Assembly (NCBI GenBank): GCA_001247695.2
Contig: LGRX02033464.1
Location: 1 to 37,956 of the forward strand
DNA from: Cymbomonas tetramitiformis
Lineage: Eukaryota > Chlorophyta > Pyramimonadophyceae > Pyramimonadales > Pyramimonadaceae
Reading direction: 5' to 3'
Length of the DNA: 37,956 bases
Shown: positions 19,871 through 28,680 of the stretch, one piece after another
Layout: every line of letters begins with the position of its first letter
Numbering within the stretch: position 1 is the stretch's first letter
Notes under the pieces: generated by a model
What the model was told of the DNA's origin: nothing
What the model saw: only the letters and a program-made list of their open reading frames with translations
Database searches by the model: none
Position numbers and translations under genes: made by a program

Positions 19871-20735
19871 AAACAACTAATAGTGCCTCGTACCAGCCGA
19901 TACCCCCCCTTGCTGTGTATTGCTGTTTTTTGTTTGACTGTTTGACTGTATTAGTTTCTGAATAGCGCACTGTTTCCTGCAATCATGTCTGCTCCGTTTT
20001 CTTTTGTACTTTGTTTCTACGCTGGGATTGCGCGCTTCCGATCTCCAACGCTCATGCTCTGAGCGCGATGTGTTTTTTGCAGGATCTCGTGCGTTAAGCG
20101 ACGGCGACTGAACACTGAAGTCCTGGTTGCTAGCTCCCTTTTAATACTTTGTTTTGACTTTGGTAGTGCTTCAATTCCTTCGGGAATTTTGCAAGCCGAC
20201 TCCCATTTCTGCACTTTAGCGTGCAGTCGCTTACAGCAATTCGTGCGTTGTCGGCGACTGGCGCACTGCCTCCCTTTCCGAACTTCGTTCGATTTTATGC
20301 ACGGAGTGCCTGGAGTCCGTTGGGCATCTTGCCCGTCGGGTTGGGTTCGATTCCCAACACCTCTGCCGACTGGCGTGCTGTTTTTTTGCAGGATAGCATG
20401 GGTTTTCGGCGTCAGTAATGCTGTCTTTTTTTTGTATTGCCTTTTTGCAGTTACGATGTGTGAGCTATTTTCCTGATCCTGACCTGTACTAATTTACAGA
20501 TCTGTGCCCTCAGGAACTCTGTTTCGCCGTCTGTCGCACTGGATGGAGTTGCACGCATGTCGGCCGAGTTCGAAGACTGTTATTGCCTACTTTGGGATAG
20601 TTGAATTGTTTAATTATATCACATTTAGTTTTAGTTTGCTTGTTCGTTCCTGCTACATGCTTTTACAATGTAATAATAGTATATGTTGGATTGGAGCAAA
20701 TTCCTGATTGCATCCTGCAGTGTTCATGTGATGAA
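19871..20735. other. T-rich region with repeated short motifs, no gene seen
   Basis: Recurrent GTTTTTTTGCAGGAT-like words (20072, 20378) and (G/C)GCGACTG/CCGACTGGCGTGCTG motifs suggest old duplications. GGGTTGGGTTCGATTCCCAA at 20338-20357 resembles a tRNA T-arm or pol III B box, but no tRNA fold fits around it. Confidence 0.4.
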
Positions 20736-21353
20736 TGTTACGGCTGCAGATACAAGCGCCGTGAATATATTATCAATATACAATAAAACACTGCAAAGTT
20801 GGACAGCAATGCAGGTTAACGTATGTGCGGGTTTGTGAGTGCAGTCTCTGAATCTAGAGCTGCTGAAGCACAACGCTTCCTCACTTAAGTACCTACGTCT
20901 CCCATCATCTTAGATGGTACCGCCATTGGGTTGTGAACCCGAGACGTAGGTTGAACGACCAGCATTGTGTAAACGACTAGTTCGTTCATGCTGCGCATGC
21001 ATGTTCCGTGCATGCTAAAGCGAAAGATGGTTCTTGAAGAATCGACAAGATGTATCTTTGCTTTGTCATCTTCGAGTTCAATCATACGAACTCTCGATGA
21101 CAGGGATGCCTGATGATATGACATAATCATCTGGCGACATGTACAGTCATCGTCGACCGTACTGACGACTGTCATAAATGTATGACGCGACTCGACCTGT
21201 ACAGTCATGATCGACCATACTGTCGACTGTCATAATAATATATGACACGACCGACTGTCATAATAATATATGACATGACATGACATGACATGTATGACAG
21301 GTATGACACGTATGACATGTATGACACATATGTCATCGGTCATAACCCTGACA
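20736..21353 (-). repeat. 3' LTR of element A
   Basis: Minus strand from TGTCAGGGTTATGACCGATG at 21353. It includes the TGTCATAC array, a duplicated TATTATTATGACAGTCG segment, and CTCGGGTTCACAACCCAATG. About the last 85 bp before the TAACA end are much more diverged from the B LTRs than the rest. End placed by alignment to B, so approximate. Confidence 0.75.
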
Positions 21354-21366
21354 GATCTCCCCTCTT
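21354..21366 (-). promoter_or_regulatory. polypurine tract of element A
   Basis: Minus strand AAGAGGGGAGATC directly abuts the TGTCAGG start of the 3' LTR, the position and composition of a plus-strand primer. The same sequence abuts the 3' LTR of element B. Confidence 0.75.
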
Positions 21367-22344
21367 AAGAGAGTTGTGACCTCACAACGGGCATACCTTT
21401 TGTATATGTCTTTGATGTCTTTGTTGTTGTCGCTTCTTGCTGGTACCAGTCTTCTTACACCGATTTGAGGCGTCCCTCATGGTGTTTTTAGGTTATTGGG
21501 GGGAACTGAGTCCACTTTAGTCCCTCACCTTACAGTTCTTAGGATGTAGCCCACCTTTCCGGAAATCGTATCGTTGAGTGACGTTCCAAGGTTCAATGAA
21601 GAGCGTTTTCGCGATACAATCCTACGCTGGATTATTGATTGATCCACACGTTATCATGTATGTGCTAGACGATTCAAAGCATCCGAAGTCTACGTTACGG
21701 ATTATTTGCGCTAGCCGTCGTTCTTTGCGAACGATGATCCCACGATTTTACAATTCATAATCGCACGATTCTCGGCCTTATATATATGACTGATCGACGA
21801 AAACCCTTGGGTACATGTTTCCACAGTTATATATAGTGCACCCAACCCTTCCTCCCCTCCTGAAGCTACTATGGAGGTTCACAGGCGGCAACGGGGAGCC
21901 CGATTTTTGGGGCTTGTTTTTAATGCAAACGGAGTGGCCCTGCTTAACGGGATTGGACGTATAATCCTTTACCCGGTCTGCTCAACTCCTCAATATTTGG
22001 TCCGGTACGCGCGCTTTGACGAACATCTATCGCGATGAGTGAGAATGGATTCGCCACGTACTAATGTGAAATTTCTTTAGTTATGTTTGTCAAGCACAAC
22101 TTAGGATCACAACTCCGTCTACCTCAGTCGATATCTCCGGTAGCTCGGATGACTGGCCAAGAATCCGATGACAAACCACGGTTTTAGCAAAGGTAGCATT
22201 AGCAGTTTTTCACAGATATTGGTACCCGCATATGCGTATCTGTGTAAGGGTATGATTTATACAAGGCTCACTACACCTTAGCAAGGAAGGATCAATTCCT
22301 GCTCCTGTCATATCAATTTGATGCAGGGTAAAAAATGTTAGGGA

Positions 22345-22460
22345 TATAACCCTGCAGTTCTCGGGTTGCAGCCCATTGCACCGAAGGTGCATCGCAGTCT
22401 TTGGGATGCAGCCCTGCAGTTCTTGGGATGCAGCCCTGCAGTTCTTGGGATGCAGCCCTG
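22345..22460 (-). repeat. 22-bp GGCTGCATCCCAAGAACTGCAG array in A
   Basis: Three tandem 22-bp units and a related copy separated by a TGCACC-TTC-GGTGCA hairpin. The same array is in B at 35659-35770 in the opposite orientation. Confidence 0.85.
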
Positions 22461-23656
22461 ATATATATATGTGACCGATGGACGAAAACCTCTTGGTACA
22501 TGTTTCCACGGTCTGATTATTATTTGGTCGGCAATTATTGGCAAAAGTCATCGGCTATCAGCTTTTGACTTAGAAGCCACAATGTTATAGAAGCTGCGAC
22601 CTATTGTAACCATATGCGGCAGTTATGCCTTCAGCATACGTAGACAATATGATTATATGGAACTTATAATCCCACTTAAGTTGCATCATGATAAATTTAT
22701 CCAAGTGTTAACAAGTGTTCAGGATTTGATAAGGGGTTGACGCCCCACAAGCCAAAGGTCACTGTCTCATAAGGCTCGCCTCAAGTGTGCGGCTTTGAGG
22801 ATTAGTGTCCTGGCGAGGCTCAGTCATGATGCTTCCTAGTCCATAATGGAACTGGAAATGAGAATGCTCAAGATATCCGAAGACAGGAAGGCTTTTGGTT
22901 GGCCAGAATTACTGTCAAGATGCTTAATTTTGATGGAATGGCATTCGGATACAAACTGTGCAACCATGCATGTGATTTATGCATTGGTGTATGACTTTGA
23001 TGAATTGTCTCTTGTCATGAACCTGGAAGGAATGACGGGCAAATAGCTAGAGTGGCGGATTTACTCACTCGGCTTTGCTGTTTATTCGATGCCTGATGGC
23101 ACAACTAGCAATCCTTTGCTCAGATGCTTTCCTTAAGACATTGGCAACAACTTGTGTGCCAGCTTCTCTAGATTTGGGGAGAAACCATGGATCAACAATT
23201 TATCAATCAAAACACATGTATCAAGGTTGATTCATCGAATCCTTCAACTCTTGAATTTCGACAATCAGCATCTCAGGCTGTTGACGTCAAAGTGATGGTC
23301 GTAAGCTTACAATATAGCTTATTCACATTTGAAAAACCATCGTTATCCCATGTCAGTGCCCTTCATAAAAATGATAGAGCCGGAGAAATATGTATCTATG
23401 ATTTCCTCGTAATGAACTTCATGTGTTAGTAAGTCAAATAAGACTTCATTTGATGTTTCAATCGGCATGATGTACCGTGTCATCAACTTAATGGCTGCTA
23501 TACACTATGCTGGAACTTTTGATAAAAATTTTAATTTTCCAAGCAAATCACAATGATGTAAATCAATTTGTGGCAGCTGTATAAAAAATGAATGAATCTA
23601 TACTCTTCCTCCCCTTCGAAAAAAGAGATGTATCAAACCAATCAGATGGTGATGGA

Positions 23657-24256
23657 TGTCAGGGTTATGACCGATGACATATGTGTCATACATGTCATAC
23701 GTGTCATACCTGTCATACATGTCATACCATGTCATGTCATGTCATGTCATATATTATTATGACAGTCGACAGTATGGTCGATCATGACTGTACAGGTCGA
23801 GTCGCGTCATACATTTATGACAGTCGTCAGTACGGTCGACGATGACTGTACATGTCGCCAGATGATTATGTCATATCATCAGGCATCCCTGTCATCGAGA
23901 GTTCGTATGATTGAACTCGAAGATGACAAAGCAAAGATACATCTTGTCGATTCTTCAAGAACCATCTTGCTTTAGCATGCACGGAACATGCATGCGCAGC
24001 ATGAACGAACTAGTCGTTTACACAATGCTGGTCGTTCAACCTATGTCTCGGGTTCACAACCCAATGGCGGTACCATCTAAGATGATGGGAGACGTAGGTA
24101 CTTAAGTGAGGAAGCGTTGTGCTTCAGCAGCTCTAGATTGAGAGACTGCACTCACAAACCCGCATATACGTTCACTTGTGTATGCTGTTCAACTGCACAG
24201 TGATTATTGATAATATTGAATATTATAACAGGGCTCGCATAGCTCAGCCCTTAACA
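23657..24256 (+). repeat. 5' LTR of element B
   Basis: Starts TGTCAGGGTTATGACC right after the interrupted A sequence GATGGTGATGGA and ends CAGCCCTTAACA. Compared with the 3' LTR it lacks one copy of a roughly 28-bp segment (GTCATGTCATATATTATTAT and following) and differs at scattered bases plus a short cluster near 24132-24172; the last 80 bp are identical. Confidence 0.75.
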
Positions 24257-24257
24257 G

Positions 24258-24271
24258 TGGTATTCTAAAAG
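24258..24271 (+). promoter_or_regulatory. primer-binding-site-like sequence of B
   Basis: TGGTATTCTAAAAG begins one base after the inferred LTR end. The TGGTAT start is shared with initiator-Met tRNA 3'-end sites, but the rest does not match. Copy D has TGATATTCTACTCG at the same place. Confidence 0.4.
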
Positions 24272-24565
24272 TCGTCCAGGCGCGACACTCGAGAACTCAA
24301 GTGGGTGCAGTGATAGACGCGTAGTATATTTAATATTGTTCGCAGGTTTGCAGGAGGGCGCATATACGACAGCGTTCGCAAATATTGATTATCTGCAGCC
24401 CGAATAATAGTTCGCATATCGACAGCGCATAAATTGCGCGAGGAGATTTTCCGCAGCGCACTTGCACAACAGCTGATCGCACATATATGCGATAAGGTGT
24501 GCATATGGCATATATCGGCGCAACAATGAAATGTACACGATAAATGGTTCACGGATATATGCATG

Positions 24566-24769
24566 TTCGCATACTGCGCGATTGTCACTAAATTGCATAT
24601 GGCAGCATGCGCGATGTTCGCATACTGCGCGATTGACACTAAATTGCATATGGCAGCATGCGCGATGTTCGCATACTGCGCGATGGTCATCAAATTGCAG
24701 ATGGCAGCATGCGCGATGTTCGCATACTGCGCGATGGTCACATATTTTGCAGAAGTTGATCGCAGCATG
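24566..24769. repeat. 51-bp tandem repeat, four copies
   Basis: TTCGCATACTGCGCGAT recurs at 24566, 24617, 24668 and 24719, with GCATATGGCAGCATGCGCGA between. The period of 17 codons keeps frames open on both strands, giving a repeated MFAYCAI.TKLHMAACA peptide on the plus strand; coding is not otherwise supported. Confidence 0.9.
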
Positions 24770-25156
24770 CGCGCGCTTGCATAAATCACGTTCGAAAATT
24801 ATGCTGTATCATATGCTAATGAATGGCGACGACAATCAATACTTGTCATCAGCAGCGCACTCGCATTTGTATACAACATACATCAGCGATTTTTGCAAAT
24901 CATCTCTACGCACTGTTTACAATCACTGCGTGCAATGATTTATGGCCTGTCAGCATAATATATACCTTTCATGATTTCATAAAATGCGAGGAATGCTCGA
25001 TTTTAGCACGTACAGTTTTAATGTGTCTACATGCAGTGAGAAGCACACATGTGTACGTGCGACGAAATCATAAGCAGAATGATTGTATATATGCAGGAAT
25101 GCTGAGAGCATGGCGTAATAATCGTTATGCTGTGTATACATACTGCTGTGAATGCA

Positions 25157-25410
25157 TACCGGAATATCCAAGTACACTAGATATCAGAAAGTCCCGTACT
25201 CGTGTGGATAAACTGTGTCAGATAAATAAACCCTAAGCTAGATATACCCGGAACGGTCTCGGACGGTCTCGGAGTCTAGCCTACCTGTGACACAGCGTGT
25301 GTCACAGTACGAACCTACAGATCAGTCAGCAGTCCAGTGTTGGTCCTAGGGATCTGTCATAGGGGCCTGACCGGGACTCCCAGTCAGGGCTGCCTATACA
25401 GATTTCAGCA
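25157..25410 (-). repeat. 3' LTR of element C
   Basis: Downstream LTR in the minus-strand orientation. It contains the palindrome TGTGACACAGCGTGTGTCACA (plus strand). A G/T-rich purine run, TGGGGTGGTG (minus, 25411-25420), abuts its start and is the likely PPT. Confidence 0.9.
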
Positions 25411-25739
25411 CACCACCCCAGCACTGTGGGTGGTGACTGGCTAGGAGAGTCAGAAATGCAAGATACTAGTGTTAGGGCAGAAGCTAGGTGATGACAAGTC
25501 TAACTGCCAATCCAACTGTGCTATTCTGATACACAAATTGGAAACCTCTAGGTAGCACGTGAACAAAAGTATACGGGCAATTAAGGCACCGCTAAACAAG
25601 TGAAAGGAACCGTGCTAGCAAGTCAGTTTGAAGATTGTAAAGTAGTCAAAGCAAAACATAAACCAGATTGAAGAAGTCTTTGAGGTCACAGGAGTTCTGC
25701 ACACCACCATGTTGGTGTGCCTCCAGAGTGAGCAAGAGG

Positions 25740-28022
25740 TCAATCGACAGTACCAAAGTAGTTGGCGGCGGCCTCACTTAAGTCCGATCCGAAGGGAGGA
25801 TTCCCGAACGGACCTCTCACATGTAGAGCCATACCGTAAAAGAAGGCCATGTCGAAACTCAAATCTGCCCGAGCAAGGTCCTGAAAGATGTCAGGTGGCT
25901 CAGGCGGCTCAAGCAGTGGCACATTGTCAGCCAACGAGAAACCTTGAGCCGGGATCACAGAATCAACAAAATCATTCGTAGAGTAAAATGACGGAGTTTC
26001 CCAATCGAGATCACCACCAGGCGAAGGCATCTCCGTAGCCGGTGCACATGCCGACACAGCAGAAGCCGTGGAAGCCGAAACAGCTACACCTGCAAAAGAA
26101 ATGCAGAAGAGAGAGAGCACCGCGAGAGCGCCGATTGCCGGCGTGCCAAATCCGAAAGGCGGCACACCGCACCCGATAGTACTGGCCGGAGCCCGTGGCT
26201 TCACCGCGAAAGTACCGTCGGCGAAATCCTCGTAGTCGTCCGTGTCATAGCCCGTCAGGTCAGACGGGTGGACGGCGGCGTGATTTACCGTTTGCACGAA
26301 GCCTCCGAACTCACCGCATGTCGCCTCCGTGGTGGTTACCCGCGCCGATTGAGTTGGCGCGGGCTGTACATCCTTTGCCTGCGAAACAGGCATAGCAGGG
26401 GCCGGCACGGCGGACGCCGATGCCGCCGCACCACCTGCCGGAACCTGTCCCTCCGGTGTGATCCCCGCCGCAGCGGCAGGGCCACACACCAGAGCCGACG
26501 CATGCTCCTCAACCGCACTCCCAGGAACAAAGGATGCGTGAGTGTAATGTACCTTCTCTTGGGCGGCCTGAACCTCAGTGGTGAGGGCATCAAGCCGCCG
26601 CAAGATGTCCTCGTCGTCCGCGCCGTCGGCCGCAGGCTGCACGCTGAAGCCGTAGGCCGACACGTCGATGCCGCCAACACCGCCCGCGGAAAGCACAGCG
26701 GGAGGACCGTAAGCCGACGCCGCACGGGCGAAGGCCTCCGGACCATCATCCGCAGCCTCCTGGAAGACCTGCACAAGCGCCAAGGTGTGGAGGCCCTCCG
26801 CATCCTCCTCCTCAATAGGAATGCATAAGGCCGCTGCCGTGGCCGACGAATGCTGGCGCCCACCAAGAGGGCAGTCGCGGTACGCGTGATAGGTGTCACC
26901 TTTGCCCGCTTTCCGGCAGCGGTGGCAGAGGGGTTTCGCCTTCATGTTGTCCCTGTCGAACCCCACAGACGGTGCCGGGTGCACACCCACCCGATGGCCT
27001 CGTGGATGCTGTTTACCGCGCGGCTGCGGCTGCGGCTGCCGCTGAACCGCACCCGTGCGATTGCCTTGCACGAGCGCCTTCAAGGCGGCGATCTCCTCGA
27101 GCAGAACGGCGTACTCAGACGACGTGATAAGCGCAGAGGGCTTACCGCCCGCCCCCAGTGTCTGCTTCTCACGCGCTGACGCCCCCTCGTCCGACTGTGC
27201 CCATGCCTGGAAGATGGCCACGACGAGGGCCTGGAGCGAGCGGAGAGTCACCCCGCCGAGGTCACCCGCAAGCGGATAACGCACCTTCACCGCCGCGTAG
27301 AAGACCGGGTCGAGGCGGTTGTACAATGAGAGCTTGCGGGTCTCGTCGGTGGGTTGCCAGTCAGGAGCGCGGTTATCCCGCACCAGACGTTGCTCGCGAG
27401 CCAAGATCGGCTGCGGGTCAACGCCCGCGGGATAACGAAGAGCCGCGTGCTCCTGCTGGTGACTCTCGCGTAGAGCTGCCGGTACGCTCCCCTTGATGAT
27501 GTCGATAAGAGCACGACGTCCATCTCGGTCAGCCGAGGAGTCCGTACCGCGAAGCCAGGTGTCCGCCACTGAGTTGCGCTCCACGACGAGGGCCAACACG
27601 TCGTAGAGAAGCCCATTAACCTTCTCGACAACCAGAGAGGTGGGGTCGTCGAGGTCAAAGGGGGCCAAGTCCAATCCAGCGGACTCAAACTCGGTCCGAA
27701 GCTGCACCACCAACTCGGAGAGGCGGTCGGTGTCGTCGGTACCACGATAATGATGTTTCTTGGAACCAAGGATATCCTCGCGGATACCCTTGGCCCAAGC
27801 CCGATGCAAGCGCCCCTTGTACACCGCGTCAACCGTGGCATGTTGGTCGACTAGGTGCTTCCGCAACGCGACAGCAGCGTCGGAGTTGCTGGAAACAGCA
27901 GGGGGCACCACAGGTGGAGTGCTAGCGGTCGGAGTGTCCCGAACCGCATCCAAAAGCCGTATAGAGGCGTCCAAGTCGGAGTCCCTCAATAGGCGTTTGC
28001 GAGCTCGTGTAGATGTAGCCAT
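25740..28022 (-). CDS. Gag-like polyprotein of element C
   Basis: 760 residues from the ATG at 28022 (MATSTRARKRLL, A at -3 and G at +4). The frame stays open upstream to an ATG at 28268, which would add an 82-residue leader with a strongly hydrophobic stretch (VVAMFICVVLPALIPLVYVF). The central part (WLRGTDSSADRDGRRAL ... WQPTDETRKLSLYNRLDP) has the look of an LTR-retroelement capsid. A Cys-His box C366-x2-C369-x9-H379-x4-C384 follows a basic Gln/Pro/Arg-rich stretch, as in nucleocapsid zinc knuckles but with a longer spacer. An Ala/Pro-rich region and a second hydrophobic segment at about 625-650 (ALAVLSLFCISFAGVAV) come before an acidic tail. No protease, integrase or RT motif. Expected role: packaging element RNA into particles, with pol supplied in trans. 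Confidence 0.8.
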   Translation of the reverse strand: MATSTRARKRLLRDSDLDASIRLLDAVRDTPTASTPPVVPPAVSSNSDAAVALRKHLVDQHATVDAVYKGRLHRAWAKGIREDILGSKKHHYRGTDDTDRLSELVVQLRTEFESAGLDLAPFDLDDPTSLVVEKVNGLLYDVLALVVERNSVADTWLRGTDSSADRDGRRALIDIIKGSVPAALRESHQQEHAALRYPAGVDPQPILAREQRLVRDNRAPDWQPTDETRKLSLYNRLDPVFYAAVKVRYPLAGDLGGVTLRSLQALVVAIFQAWAQSDEGASAREKQTLGAGGKPSALITSSEYAVLLEEIAALKALVQGNRTGAVQRQPQPQPRGKQHPRGHRVGVHPAPSVGFDRDNMKAKPLCHRCRKAGKGDTYHAYRDCPLGGRQHSSATAAALCIPIEEEDAEGLHTLALVQVFQEAADDGPEAFARAASAYGPPAVLSAGGVGGIDVSAYGFSVQPAADGADDEDILRRLDALTTEVQAAQEKVHYTHASFVPGSAVEEHASALVCGPAAAAGITPEGQVPAGGAAASASAVPAPAMPVSQAKDVQPAPTQSARVTTTEATCGEFGGFVQTVNHAAVHPSDLTGYDTDDYEDFADGTFAVKPRAPASTIGCGVPPFGFGTPAIGALAVLSLFCISFAGVAVSASTASAVSACAPATEMPSPGGDLDWETPSFYSTNDFVDSVIPAQGFSLADNVPLLEPPEPPDIFQDLARADLSFDMAFFYGMALHVRGPFGNPPFGSDLSEAAANYFGTVD

Positions 28023-28404
28023 ATTTCTGAAAGCCAGAGAAAAGATGACGCGCGGTAGCACGTTTGGGTGTTGTGGCGGAAATGGAGCGAAGACGTAACG
28101 GCTGAACGTGCGGAGCGGCGAAAAGAGCGTGGGGCACTTGCAAATGTCGATGTGGTCGAAGGTGTCCGGAGCACCAGCCCAAAATACGTAAACCAGCGGG
28201 ATCAGTGCAGGCAGAACAACGCAAATGAACATTGCTACAACCGAGCAATAGCAACGCGCGGTGCCCATGACTCGCAGCCGCAAAAAACGTCTACCGTAAA
28301 ATCATGTCCAAATCCTAGTCGCACCCAAACGCGCAAGTGCGCACCACCTCTTCAAGCGGCTGCTTAGCCAATCATGGCCAAGATAGCAAGTGGAATGAAA
28401 AACG

Positions 28405-28421
28405 TGGATGGGGCCACGACC
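28405..28421 (-). promoter_or_regulatory. primer-binding site of element C
   Basis: Minus strand GGTCGTGGCCCCATCCA directly follows the 5' LTR. It resembles GGTTATGGGCCC, the complement of the anticodon-stem part of initiator Met-tRNA used as a half-tRNA primer by copia-type elements (about 9 of 12 bases). Confidence 0.45.
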
Positions 28422-28675
28422 TACCGGAATATCCAAGTACACTAGATATCAGAAAGTCCCGTACTCGTGTGGATAAACTGTGTCAGATAAATAAACCCTA
28501 AGCTAGATATACCCGGAACGGTCTCGGACGGTCTCGGAGTCTAGCCTACCTGTGACACATCGTGTGTCACAGTACGAACCTACAGATCAGTCAGCAGTCC
28601 AGTGTTGGTCCTAGGGATCTGTCATAGGGGCCTGACCGGGACTCCCAGTCAGGGCTGCCTATACAGATTTCAGCA
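28422..28675 (-). repeat. 5' LTR of element C
   Basis: Upstream LTR for the minus-strand transcript; 253 of 254 positions equal to the other LTR. ATGCA target duplication follows at 28676-28680. Confidence 0.9.
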
Positions 28676-28680
28676 ATGCA

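Larger units (their letters stand above)
20736..23656 (-). mobile_element. LARD copy A, 3' half, split by element B
   Basis: Minus-strand element: 3' LTR at 20736-21353, PPT at 21354-21366, then the 3' part of the interior up to 23656, where element B begins. Its interior is nearly identical to the inverted B segment 37334-34465, except for a 569-bp insertion in B. In B the sequence after the break (GTGATGGA) continues GGATGTTATTCAATC, so A was whole before B landed. The rest of A should lie beyond the window's right edge. No gag or pol. Confidence 0.8.
25157..28675 (-). mobile_element. element C: TR-GAG type non-autonomous LTR retrotransposon
   Basis: 254-bp LTRs (25157-25410 and 28422-28675) differ at one base (25295 G, 28560 T). 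A perfect 5-bp target duplication ATGCA lies at 25152-25156 and 28676-28680. On the minus strand the LTR reads TGCTGAAATC...TTCCGGTA. The 3011-bp interior encodes one Gag-like protein and no pol, matching terminal-repeat retrotransposons with a gag domain. It sits in the 5' interior of element B. Near-identical LTRs mean a recent insertion, so an autonomous partner should be in the genome. Confidence 0.92.

Noticed and set aside
20338..20357. tRNA T-arm or pol III B-box-like GGGTTGGGTTCGATTCCCAA
   Set aside because: The bases upstream do not leave room for an anticodon arm and no acceptor stem pairs; a SINE head is possible but unsupported.
20736..24256. A DNA transposon or DIRS-type element with about 600-bp inverted terminal repeats
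   Set aside because: The two inverted repeats are LTRs of two different insertions: PPTs abut A's LTR and B's far LTR, and B's interior shows A continuing past the 23656 break.
24239..24270. tRNA-like 5' half (GGGCTCGCATAGCTCAGCCC)
   Set aside because: No anticodon arm or T arm follows, and the sequence is the end of the LTR, repeated at the window's right edge.
28022..28283. Start of Gag at 28283
   Set aside because: That codon is TTG. The first ATG in frame is 28268, and 28022 has the best context.
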